Shown in pieces: positions 1-6,365 of a stretch of 9,165 bases of DNA. Positions within the stretch are counted from its first letter, which is position 1. Each line of letters opens with the position of its first letter. Position numbers and translations under genes: made by a program. Origin of the DNA: CAZTPJ01 sp964614515 (lineage in GTDB: Bacteria; Planctomycetota; Phycisphaerae; Phycisphaerales; UBA1924); assembly GCA_964614515.1 (NCBI GenBank), contig CAZTPJ010000111.1, positions 1-9,165 on the forward strand, in the 5' to 3' direction. The notes under the pieces are model-generated. The model worked only from the letters and a program-made list of their open reading frames with translations, made no database searches and was not told the origin of the DNA.

Positions 1-786
1 TACTCCAAGGGCATGCAGCGCCGCATCGGCATCGCCCAGGCCCTCATCAACGATCCTGACTTGCTCATCCTTGACGAACCCACCACCGGCCTGGACCCCA
101 TCGGCACGCGACAGGTCAAGGACCTCATCCTCGAACTCGGGCGTCGCGGCAAGACCGTTGTGCTCTCGAGCCACCTCCTGGCGGATGTCGAGGACTGCGT
201 GGATCGTCTTGTGATTCTCTACGGCGGGAAGATTCGCGCGGCCGGAACGTGCGAGGAACTGCTCGAAGCGCGCGAGCGCACGTCGATCGAAGCCGACGCG
301 CTGGATGATGAGACGGTGGCGGAGATCGATCGGGTGATCCGCCAGCGAAGCGGGGGGGGAAAGGCGATCCTTCGCGTGGCCAGGCCGCGACAACGCCTCG
401 AAGAACTCTTTCTTGATATCGTGGCTCGGGCGCGGCAGGATCGCGTCGAGACATCGGGCGCGAGTCAGGAAGGCACGATGGCCGCGTTTCTTCGCAATCA
501 GGAGCCGGAAGCCGGCGACGAGTTGATTGATCGTCTGGTGCAGGCGGCGGATGCGCCAGCGCCGATCGAATCTCCACCCACGCCGGATACACCGGATGAA
601 GACCCGAGCGAGTCGCTGATTTCAAGGCTTGTTGAGACCGCCCCCGAGCCAGAGTCCGCGCCGACGCCCGCGCCGCAGGCCCCCACGGCCAAGGCGCCGC
701 GCCGCGATGAAGAGGTTGATGACGATGTCATCGCGTCGCTGCTGGATCGCGATGACACGTCGGACTCACAGGAGCGTCGATCGTGA
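1..786 (+). CDS. ABC transporter ATP-binding protein, C-terminal part (5' end outside window)
   Basis: The frame is open from base 1, so the start and the Walker A motif lie upstream of the window. What remains begins at the ABC signature (YSKGMQRR, bases 1-24). It is followed by Walker B (LLILDEP, about 61-81), the D-loop (TTGLDP) and the switch histidine (SSH, His codon 172-174). This order is diagnostic of an ABC ATPase, and the YSKGM form of the signature is typical of ABC-2/DrrA-type exporters. The conserved end of that family (RLEELFLDIV) lies near 388-420. After it comes an unusual tail of about 110 residues, rich in Pro, Ala, Asp and Glu, carrying three related short motifs (see separate repeat entry). 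The protein would energise the permease encoded immediately downstream, whose GTG start overlaps this stop (GTGA, 783-786). The substrate cannot be inferred. Function is confident; the role of the tail is unknown. Confidence 0.93.
   Translation, partial: YSKGMQRRIGIAQALINDPDLLILDEPTTGLDPIGTRQVKDLILELGRRGKTVVLSSHLLADVEDCVDRLVILYGGKIRAAGTCEELLEARERTSIEADALDDETVAEIDRVIRQRSGGGKAILRVARPRQRLEELFLDIVARARQDRVETSGASQEGTMAAFLRNQEPEAGDELIDRLVQAADAPAPIESPPTPDTPDEDPSESLISRLVETAPEPESAPTPAPQAPTAKAPRRDEEVDDDVIASLLDRDDTSDSQERRS
517..753 (+). repeat. Three degenerate 11-residue helical motifs in the acidic/Pro-rich tail of the ABC ATPase
   Basis: The tail has three similar segments separated by Pro/Ala/Glu linkers: DELIDRLVQAA (517-549), ESLISRLVETA (610-642) and DDVIASLLDRD (721-753). 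The shared pattern is acidic, x, hydrophobic, Ile, x, x, Leu, Leu/Val. It would form a short amphipathic helix. The first two match closely and the third is weaker. Repeated short helices on a disordered linker often act as docking motifs for a partner protein. That role is inference; the repetition itself is directly visible. Confidence 0.55.
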
Positions 787-2738
787 GTCCGCGCGAGGTC
801 ATCGGCCGGCTGAATCGTGCGCAAAAGGGCTTGATGTTCAAGATCATCGCCTCGTGCGTGGTGGTGGTCATCGCGCTGAGCGTGGTCGTGGCGTACTTTG
901 TCAATGTTGAGGCGATTCCGGCGGTGGACCTCGTCGGGCGGTTGCCGACGCAGGCGGCGAATGAAGAAGATGCCCGTCAACTCGAAGAGGCCCGCACGCT
1001 GATGCAGGCTACGCAGCGTGCGCTCGATGATGTCTTCTCCGCCCGCAAGTCAACCGGATCGGTGGCGATGGGCGCGGCCGTCATCGCCGGCCTTGCGCTG
1101 ATCGTGATCTGGCTCGGGCTGGGCCTGACGTATCTCGCGCTGCTCACGGTCGGGCTCGGACTGGCCCTGCCGCTGCTGGCGATGCCGGCCATGCGCGACA
1201 CGGGGCGACTTGTCGCGGGGATCGTGGCGCTCACGGCCTCGTTTACCGCGCTGATGGAAGGCGCACGGATCGCGTTGGGCATGCTGCCAGGACCGGTCTT
1301 TGCCGTCGCGCGAAACGTCCTCACCGAGGCCGTGCGACTCAAGGTCTCGCTTGTGTTCATCGTGCTGCTGATTCTTGGTCTTGCGGCCGTTCCGGGCCTG
1401 CTTCAGGAGACCAGCCCGCTGCGATATCGGGTGCAGTCGTTTCTGCAATATGGCACATCCGGGGCGTTCTGGGTGATCGCGATGTTGACGCTGCTGTTGT
1501 CGGCGGCGAGCGTGACCTTCGAGCAGCGCGACCGCGTGATCTGGCAGACAATGACCAAGCCGGTCTCGGCGTGGCAGTATGTCGCGGGCAAGTGGCTGGG
1601 CGTGTGCGTGCTCAATGCGGTGCTGCTGGCGGTGTGCGGCTCGGCCGTGTTCATGTTCACCGAGTACCTGCGAGGGCAGAAGGCCCAGGGCGAGATCATG
1701 CCGTATGTCGCCACGACCGGACCCGGCACGATCTCGGAGGATCGGCGGATTCTGCACTTTCAGATTCTTCAGGCGCGCGTGGCCGTGCAGCCCGAGTCGC
1801 CGTTTGACATGAACCATCCGGACATGGACCGGATCATTGAGGACTATGTGCAGCGTCAGAAGCAGATCTCGCTGGACTATGAAGACACGCCGGCGACGAG
1901 GGCGGAACTGCGCGAGGACATCTACAAGGAACTGATGACCGCGTACCGTTCGATCGAACCGGCCAGCAGCGAAGTGTTCCGCTTCACGGGGCTTGGGGCC
2001 GCGAGGGAGAGATCCACGCCCATCGTGCTGCGCTTTCGCATCGAATCCGGCAGCAACTATCCCGGCGAGACCTATCGACTCATGTTCATCATCGGCGGCG
2101 TGCCCTACGTCCGACAGGCCGCCCTCGGGCAAATGCACGTCATCGACAACATCCCGCCCACCGCCATTGACTCCGACGGCCGGCTGGACATCACCGTCGT
2201 CAATGGCGACCCCTCCGAGGGTCTGGTCAACCCGCTCACGCTGACATTCCCACCGGATGGGTTTCAGGTGACATACTCCGTTGGCTCGTATCACTGGAAT
2301 TTTTTGCGTGTGATGCTGGTGCTGTGGCTGAAGCTGGCGTTTCTGTCGATTCTGGCGATCTCGGCGGCGACGTTCCTGAGTTTTCCGGTGGCGTGTCTGA
2401 TCGCGTTTGGAGTCTTCTTCGCCGCGCAGGGCGCGGGATATCTGAAGGAAGCGAGCGAGACGTATACGTCCGGCGCGGACCCGGGCTTGTGGCGACTGGT
2501 GCAATTGGTCGTCGGCCCGATCGCCCACGGCGTCGCGTGGACGTTCCAGTCATACGCGAATCTCGACGCGATCACCCGGCTGGTTGATGGACGCCTGCTG
2601 CCGTGGATTGGCGTGGACGCGAAGAACCCCGGCGTCGGACGCGGGCTGGTCATCCTGGGCATCTGGTCGGGCGTGCTGTACATGGCCGGGGCCTTGATTT
2701 TCCGGCGGCGCGAACTCGCCATCTATTCCGGGCAGTAG
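783..2738 (+). CDS. ABC-2 type transporter permease with large soluble insert
   Basis: A 651-residue integral membrane protein. The GTG start at 783 has an AGGAG at 770-774 (8-nt spacer) and overlaps the ATPase stop by 4 bp, so the two are probably translationally coupled. Hydrophobic segments are visible at about residues 19-41, 94-113, 115-135, 142-160, 187-207, 226-246, 266-292, 505-525, 528-550 and 619-640. Between segments 5 and 7 lies the ABC-2 permease hallmark: a Thr-Lys-Pro-Val turn with a following Gly-Lys (residues 258-270, TMTKPVSAWQYVAGK). Residues about 293-504 form a long polar region, charged and helical at first (340-395), then beta-rich (395-500), probably on one face of the membrane. 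It should form the channel part of an exporter with the preceding ATPase. Ordinary ABC-2 permeases are shorter, around 250-400 residues. The substrate is unknown. Confidence 0.85.
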   Translation: MSPREVIGRLNRAQKGLMFKIIASCVVVVIALSVVVAYFVNVEAIPAVDLVGRLPTQAANEEDARQLEEARTLMQATQRALDDVFSARKSTGSVAMGAAVIAGLALIVIWLGLGLTYLALLTVGLGLALPLLAMPAMRDTGRLVAGIVALTASFTALMEGARIALGMLPGPVFAVARNVLTEAVRLKVSLVFIVLLILGLAAVPGLLQETSPLRYRVQSFLQYGTSGAFWVIAMLTLLLSAASVTFEQRDRVIWQTMTKPVSAWQYVAGKWLGVCVLNAVLLAVCGSAVFMFTEYLRGQKAQGEIMPYVATTGPGTISEDRRILHFQILQARVAVQPESPFDMNHPDMDRIIEDYVQRQKQISLDYEDTPATRAELREDIYKELMTAYRSIEPASSEVFRFTGLGAARERSTPIVLRFRIESGSNYPGETYRLMFIIGGVPYVRQAALGQMHVIDNIPPTAIDSDGRLDITVVNGDPSEGLVNPLTLTFPPDGFQVTYSVGSYHWNFLRVMLVLWLKLAFLSILAISAATFLSFPVACLIAFGVFFAAQGAGYLKEASETYTSGADPGLWRLVQLVVGPIAHGVAWTFQSYANLDAITRLVDGRLLPWIGVDAKNPGVGRGLVILGIWSGVLYMAGALIFRRRELAIYSGQ

Positions 2739-2747
2739 TATGTCAAG

Positions 2748-2765
2748 GCCGGCACGCCCGCCGGC
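2748..2765 (+). other. Small intercistronic hairpin before the TPR-like gene
   Basis: GCCGGC at 2748-2753 can pair with GCCGGC at 2760-2765 around a 6-nt loop. It lies in the 42-bp spacer after the permease stop and ends 2 nt before the GGAG of the next gene. It is short, so chance is possible in GC-rich DNA. It could stabilise or modulate the polycistronic mRNA. Confidence 0.25.
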
Positions 2766-2780
2766 GCGGAGACCTGGATC

Positions 2781-4751
2781 ATGCCACAGCGGGACACCAT
2801 CATTCAGATCATCGCGGGCTTCGTGATGGTGGCGTGCCTGACGGCGTCTGGCGTGTTGGCGATGTCGCTGACGGCCAGCGCGGGGCGGCACAAGTTGACG
2901 TATGTCGTGCGTGCGGAGGACAATGATCCGCCGCAGGTGGGCCTGGGCATTGCGATGGGGGCGTTTCGCGGATTGTTCGTCAACGTGCTGTGGATCCGCG
3001 CGAACAAACTCAAGGAAGAGGGCCGGTATTACGAGGCGATCGACCTGGCGAGCACGATCACGAAACTCCAGCCGCGATTCGGGGCGGTGTGGAGTTTTCA
3101 CGCCTGGAACATGGCGTACAACATCTCGGTGACGACGCAGACGCACGATGAACGCTGGCAGTGGGTCAACGCGGGCATCGACCTGCTTCGCAAGGAAGGC
3201 GTCAAGCACAACCCCAACGACCTTCTCGTTCACAAGGAACTCGGCTGGATCTTCCTGCACAAGATCGCGGGATACACCGACGAGTTCAACAACTACTACA
3301 AGTGGAAACTGGCGCAGGAGTGGACGGAGATTCTCGGCCCGCCGCCGCCGGCGCGCGCCATGGACTCCAAGGAGGTCGTCGTCCAGCGATGGGTCAACTG
3401 GCTCGTGCCCATCGCCGAGGCGCCCGATACGCTCGAAGGGGTGATCGCGCGCGAGCCGTCCGCGGCCGTGCTGATTCAGCGCCTTCGCGACGAATGCAAG
3501 GCGGAGTTTGACAAGACGTTCCTGCAGCGGTATCAGCGTCAGCGGATTCTGGTGGGTTCGGCGTATCGCGCGAGGTTTGTGGACACGTTCGGTCCGATCG
3601 CCAAGGCGCTCGATGAGATGCTGCACGATCCGTCGCTGGCCGCGGCGTGGGACGCCGTGCTCGCGTATACGCGCAAGCGCGTGCTGATCGACGAGTACAA
3701 CATGGAGCCGGCGCGGATGGTGCGGTATACGCGGAAATACGGCCCGATGGACTGGCGACACCCGGCGTCGCACGGGATCTATTGGGTGGCTCGCGGCGTC
3801 GAGGGCGCGCTCACCCGTGTCACCGAAGCCAATCAGACCGACTTTGACTTCCTCAACACCGATCGCGTGCTCATTCAGTCCGTGCAGGAACTCTTCCGGT
3901 CGGGCGAGATCTATTTCGACTACACCGGGTCGATCATCAATCACGCGAACAAGTATCCATCGTACAGCGCCACGCCCAACGTCTACTTCATCCACACGTA
4001 TCAGGAGGTCCTTGACGAACTGCGCAGCCGTGGAGGCGTGTATGAGGATGCGGATCGCCGCGCGCTGACGATGTATTCAACCGGGTACGAAAACTTCATC
4101 AAGGATGCGATCCGGTTCTACTACCGCCGCGGCCAGGTGCGACTCGCCGAGCAGATGAAGAATGACCTTGGCGTGTGGGAGGAGCAGAACGCCAACGACA
4201 TCCTGCGCAAGGAGTATTACGCGCAGCCGATTGAGGACTTCGTGCGGGCGGAGTTGCAGGATCGTCTGCGCTCGCCGTATGTCGCGGTGCAGGAGGTCGT
4301 CGCGGCGCTGCAATCCGCGTTCATCGCGGGGTTGCTGTATGGCGACAGGGAGATGTATCGCACGCAGTCCGAGTATGCCGCGATGGTGCATCGTTTCTTC
4401 ATGGAGAAGCAGATTCGCGAGGCGGCGATCAATCCCGAGCGGGCGCGCATGGAACAGATGCCGCGCGACTTCCGCATCATGGCCGGCGATGTGTTCATGA
4501 AGATCATCATGGCCGTGGATCTCGATGAAGCGATCCGCATGTACCAAAGCGCGCCCGAGGATCTGCGCAGGTATGCCTATGACCCGCTGGTGAATGCGTA
4601 CAAGGAGTTCTACACGCAGTTCGCGGAGCGCAGCGAGCGGACGTTTGACCAGGCGTTTCCGGAACCGCCGGGCATGAACGAGCATCGCCGCGCGTGGGCC
4701 GAGTTCCTTCAGCGCCAGCAGCAGCGTCAACTCGAACTTGAACTGCGCTGA
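2781..4751 (+). CDS. Membrane-anchored TPR-like protein of unknown function, linked to the ABC transporter
   Basis: A 656-residue protein starting at ATG 2781, with GGAG at 2768-2771 (9-nt spacer) and 42 bp after the permease stop, so it is probably in the same operon. Residues about 8-31 form one hydrophobic segment without an obvious signal peptidase site, suggesting an N-terminal anchor with the rest outside or facing the envelope. Residues about 65-165 read like helical TPR-type repeats: the helix pair containing WIRANKLKEEGRYYEAIDLA, then LQPRFGAVWSFHAWNMAYNI, then a further helix pair around 128-165. The rest is mostly helical and rich in Arg, Tyr and Glu, ending in a Gln-rich coiled stretch (about 640-656). 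I recall proteins like this next to ABC-2 transporters in planctomycetes and some deltaproteobacteria, but no function is known to me. A scaffold or substrate-handling partner of the transporter is plausible inference. Confidence 0.8.
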   Translation: MPQRDTIIQIIAGFVMVACLTASGVLAMSLTASAGRHKLTYVVRAEDNDPPQVGLGIAMGAFRGLFVNVLWIRANKLKEEGRYYEAIDLASTITKLQPRFGAVWSFHAWNMAYNISVTTQTHDERWQWVNAGIDLLRKEGVKHNPNDLLVHKELGWIFLHKIAGYTDEFNNYYKWKLAQEWTEILGPPPPARAMDSKEVVVQRWVNWLVPIAEAPDTLEGVIAREPSAAVLIQRLRDECKAEFDKTFLQRYQRQRILVGSAYRARFVDTFGPIAKALDEMLHDPSLAAAWDAVLAYTRKRVLIDEYNMEPARMVRYTRKYGPMDWRHPASHGIYWVARGVEGALTRVTEANQTDFDFLNTDRVLIQSVQELFRSGEIYFDYTGSIINHANKYPSYSATPNVYFIHTYQEVLDELRSRGGVYEDADRRALTMYSTGYENFIKDAIRFYYRRGQVRLAEQMKNDLGVWEEQNANDILRKEYYAQPIEDFVRAELQDRLRSPYVAVQEVVAALQSAFIAGLLYGDREMYRTQSEYAAMVHRFFMEKQIREAAINPERARMEQMPRDFRIMAGDVFMKIIMAVDLDEAIRMYQSAPEDLRRYAYDPLVNAYKEFYTQFAERSERTFDQAFPEPPGMNEHRRAWAEFLQRQQQRQLELELR

Positions 4752-4773
4752 CGCGGCGGCCGCGGGTTGACTC

Positions 4774-4861
4774 ACGGTCAAGTTGATATGTACCGACGGT
4801 CAAGTTCACCTTGACCGCTGGTGCATGTCTGCTGCACCACGAGTGCATGGATAATGGACCC
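4774..4861. promoter_or_regulatory. Array of three (plus one weak) dyad elements at exact 22-bp pitch
   Basis: Three 21-bp dyads lie end to end: 4775-4795, 4797-4817 and 4819-4839. Each has the frame GGT-N13-ACC (GGT at 4776, 4798 and 4820; ACC at 4792, 4814 and 4836), so their centres, 4785, 4807 and 4829, are exactly 22 bp apart. The second is a perfect inverted repeat (CGGTCAAG, 5-nt spacer, CTTGACCG). The third is perfect over 7 bp (TGGTGCA, 7-nt spacer, TGCACCA). The first is imperfect but shares ACGGTCAAGTT with the second. A fourth, degraded copy at 4841-4861 keeps ACC at 4858 and shares GTGCATG with the third. A spacing of about two helical turns suggests cooperative binding of a dimeric regulator on one face of DNA. 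The sequences could also fold as tandem RNA hairpins. No regulator gene is in the window. Confidence 0.55.
4850..4855 (+). promoter_or_regulatory. Candidate -10 element for the methyltransferase-like/mddA unit
   Basis: GATAAT matches the sigma-70 -10 consensus at five of six positions and lies just after the third dyad. No good -35 hexamer exists 16-18 bp upstream (that position falls inside dyad 3), which would fit an activator-dependent promoter. Transcription would start near 4862 and give a leader of about 75 nt. A single hexamer match is weak evidence. Confidence 0.25.
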
Positions 4862-4871
4862 CAAGTGAAGT

Positions 4872-4919
4872 TGCCGGCGTGATTCCCGCCGGTACTCTCT
4901 TGCACGCTCATGGTGAGCG
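4872..4919 (+). promoter_or_regulatory. Structured leader: two hairpins upstream of the 118-residue gene
   Basis: TGCCGGCG (4872-4879) can pair with CGCCGGTA (4887-4894), an 8-bp stem with one G-U pair and a 7-nt loop. CGCTCA (4905-4910) pairs with TGAGCG (4914-4919) around TGG. The second hairpin buries the alternative ATG at 4910 and ends 5 nt before the GGAGG at 4925-4929. I cannot match this to a known riboswitch class. It may be a simple leader structure or chance pairing in GC-rich sequence. Confidence 0.3.
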
Positions 4920-4936
4920 ATGTCGGAGGATGCACG

Positions 4937-5293
4937 ATGGGAAGCAATGCCATCAGAATCGAGTGTCACGTTCGTCAGCCGATCGATCCGCCGCCGCCGC
5001 CGGGGTTGGACGGCCGGGATCACGAACCGCGTCCATCGCGCGTCGCGGTGATCGGGCCGCCCGGGCTGGCGATGGAGGTCGCTCGACTTCGCCCTCAAGC
5101 CATCATTGATCTGCACGTCAGCGATTGGGGCCGGGTGGATGCGGCGCGATCGGCCGTGGCGTCGGCCGGGCTTGCCGATCGCGTGCATGTGCATCACTGG
5201 CATGCGTCGATGCAGGTCGATGCGTCGGCGTATGACGTGGTGCTTCGGGCGCCGGAAGCGGTGGAAGCCCGCCCACCCGGGCTGGATGCCTGA
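4937..5293 (+). CDS. Small protein resembling a shortened class I (Rossmann) methyltransferase
   Basis: Predicted 118 residues. I chose ATG 4937 because GGAGG (4925-4929) sits 7 nt upstream; an in-frame ATG at 4910 would add 9 residues but has no ribosome site and lies in a hairpin. After a Pro-rich N-terminus with a (CCG)5 run at 4988-5002, the segment RVAVIGPPGLAMEVARLRP resembles motif I of SAM-dependent methyltransferases, though the usual G-x-G-x-G is degraded. DLHVSDWG follows in the place of the acidic strand-2 motif, then DAARSAVASAGLADRV, the typical helix and turn, and finally YDVVLRA at the motif IV position. The chain then stops, so the C-terminal half of the fold is missing. An HVHHWH cluster (5186-5203) is unusual and could bind metal. 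I infer a degenerate methyltransferase-like domain, possibly non-catalytic or a partner of the downstream methyltransferase; it may also be a decaying remnant. No frameshifted continuation is visible after the stop. Confidence 0.6.
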   Translation: MGSNAIRIECHVRQPIDPPPPPGLDGRDHEPRPSRVAVIGPPGLAMEVARLRPQAIIDLHVSDWGRVDAARSAVASAGLADRVHVHHWHASMQVDASAYDVVLRAPEAVEARPPGLDA

Positions 5294-5386
5294 CGACCGC
5301 GCCGTGGACCGGCTGGATGAGAAGGAAATCACACGTTGCAAGGTGACAAGAAACTGGTTCATCATCACTGAGGAAAGGAGTTTGGT

Positions 5387-6184
5387 ATGCAAGGTCACGC
5401 AGAGGTTCAGTTGGACGGCCATGCGCACGGTGCGCAAGCGAGCCTGGGTTCCCGGATCGCGGTGTTCGCGTATGGAGTCGTGTGCTACGCGATCTTCTTC
5501 GCGACGTTCCTGTACGCCATCGGCTTCATCGGCAACATCGTGGTGCCCAGGTCGATCGACGGCCCGGCCGTCGGGCCGGTGTGGCAGTCCCTGCTCGTCA
5601 ACGTCGCGTTATTGGGGTTGTTCGCCGTCCAGCACAGCGTCATGGCCCGCCCGGCGTTCAAGCGTTGGTGGACACGCATCGTGCATCCCGCGGCCGAACG
5701 CAGCACCTATGTCCTCTTCTCAAGCCTCGCGCTGATCGCGCTGTTCGCGTTCTGGCAGCCGATGGGCGGGGTCATCTGGGATGTGTCGCACCCGGCCGGG
5801 CGAATCGCGATGATGGCCATCTGCGCCGCGGGTTTCGGGGTCGTGCTCGTCGCGACGTTCCTCATCAATCACTTCGATCTGTTCGGGCTGCGCCAGGTGT
5901 GGCTGTTTCTGCTGGGCAAGCCGTATACACAACTCAAGTTCGTCACCCCGGGGCCGTATCGACTCGTGCGACACCCGCTCTATGTCGGCTGGCTGCTGGC
6001 GTTCTGGGCGACGCCGACGATGACGGCCGCGCACCTGGTGTTCGCGATCGCGACGACGGCGTACATCCTGGTGGCGATTCAACTCGAAGAGCGCGACCTG
6101 GTCGCGTATCACGGGCCGAAGTACGCCGAGTATCGACGGCGCGTGCCCATGCTCATCCCCATCCCGCGCCGACGCGCGGTGTGA
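5387..6184 (+). CDS. mddA: Methanethiol S-methyltransferase-like integral membrane enzyme (MddA; ICMT/NnrU-type)
   Basis: A 265-residue membrane protein. ATG 5387 has a strong AAAGGAG at 5374-5380 with a 6-nt spacer. Hydrophobic segments are at about residues 25-50, 66-82, 107-123, 139-161 and 198-233 (the last probably two). The C-terminal half carries the signature of the isoprenylcysteine carboxyl methyltransferase superfamily: GPYRLVRHPLYVGW (188-202, RHP at 195-197), then LEERDLVAYHG (233-243) and YAEYRRRVPMLIP (247-258). These bind S-adenosylmethionine at the membrane face. The N-terminal pattern FLYAIGFIGNIVVPRSID (41-58) fits the MddA branch as I know it, whose members methylate methanethiol to dimethyl sulfide. 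The length is normal for the family. The extra N-terminus is His-rich (HAEVQLDGHAHG). It lies 93 bp after the methyltransferase-like gene and 52 bp before a microprotein gene. Family assignment is strong; the exact substrate rests on resemblance. Confidence 0.78.
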   Translation: MQGHAEVQLDGHAHGAQASLGSRIAVFAYGVVCYAIFFATFLYAIGFIGNIVVPRSIDGPAVGPVWQSLLVNVALLGLFAVQHSVMARPAFKRWWTRIVHPAAERSTYVLFSSLALIALFAFWQPMGGVIWDVSHPAGRIAMMAICAAGFGVVLVATFLINHFDLFGLRQVWLFLLGKPYTQLKFVTPGPYRLVRHPLYVGWLLAFWATPTMTAAHLVFAIATTAYILVAIQLEERDLVAYHGPKYAEYRRRVPMLIPIPRRRAV

Positions 6185-6197
6185 GCCAACGACAATG

Positions 6198-6221
6198 CTC
6201 CGGGCGACGCCTCGCCCGGAG
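6198..6221 (+). promoter_or_regulatory. Perfect 10-bp hairpin between mddA and the microprotein gene
   Basis: CTCCGGGCGA (6198-6207) pairs perfectly with TCGCCCGGAG (6212-6221) around the 4-nt loop CGCC. No T-run follows; instead the ribosome site AAAGGAGA begins 2 nt later (6224-6231). It is therefore unlikely to be a plain terminator. It more probably acts as an mRNA 3'-end stabiliser or processing structure, or sets the ratio between the two proteins. Confidence 0.5.
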
Positions 6222-6236
6222 AGAAAGGAGAGTTCC

Positions 6237-6350
6237 ATGATTCGCAACTTCAAACGTCTCGGCGTGGTGGGCTTCGCCTTCTTCTTCCTGAAGGGCATGG
6301 TGTGGCTGGCGGCGTGCGGTATCGCCATCTTCGGCACCAACACGCTCTGA
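6237..6350 (+). CDS. 37-residue single-span membrane microprotein
   Basis: A short frame from ATG 6237 to TGA 6348-6350, with a strong AAAGGAGA (6224-6231) 5 nt upstream. The peptide starts MIRNFKRLGVVG: a positively charged head (R3, K6, R7). It is followed by a hydrophobic stretch from about residue 9 to 32 containing FAFFFLKGMVWLAACG, and ends in a short polar tail (GTNTL). By the positive-inside rule the N-terminus would be cytoplasmic. The central Lys-Gly-x-x-Trp in the span is distinctive; I have an impression of similar small KRLG..GF.FF..KG..WL proteins in other bacteria but cannot name a family. The position directly after mddA suggests a membrane partner or regulator of that enzyme, which is inference. 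The ribosome site and sensible topology make this a real gene with fair confidence. Confidence 0.65.
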   Translation: MIRNFKRLGVVGFAFFFLKGMVWLAACGIAIFGTNTL

Positions 6351-6365
6351 AGCCCCGCACTCAAC

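Noticed and set aside
1050..2528. Open frame of 492 codons on the minus strand
   Set aside because: It lies wholly opposite the permease, is rich in Arg, His, Gln and Asp as expected of antisense GC-rich DNA, and shows no recognisable domain or ribosome site.
2550..3995. Open frame of 481 codons on the minus strand
   Set aside because: Antisense shadow of the permease end and TPR-like gene; composition is Arg/His/Val-rich with no family features.
4077..4781. Minus-strand frame of 234 codons opposite the end of the TPR-like gene
   Set aside because: Composition is that of an antisense frame (Leu/Arg/His-rich) and the plus-strand gene has convincing helical repeats.
4774..4861. CRISPR or mobile-element origin for the 22-bp repeats
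   Set aside because: Units are contiguous without spacers, differ in sequence while keeping dyad symmetry, and there are no cas genes, transposase or target duplications nearby.
4847..4882. Possible 11-residue leader peptide (MDNGPQVKLPA) before the 118-residue gene
   Set aside because: No ribosome site, and it would start upstream of the candidate transcription start near 4862. It has no run of a regulatory amino acid.
4910..4936. Alternative upstream start for the 118-residue gene
   Set aside because: ATG 4910 is inside a hairpin without a ribosome site, whereas ATG 4937 has GGAGG 7 nt upstream.
5106..5735. Plus-strand frame of 209 codons spanning the gap before mddA
   Set aside because: It overlaps both the 118-residue gene and mddA in another frame, and its sequence is Arg/Ser/Pro-rich low-complexity translation. 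The mddA frame has a strong ribosome site and clear motifs.
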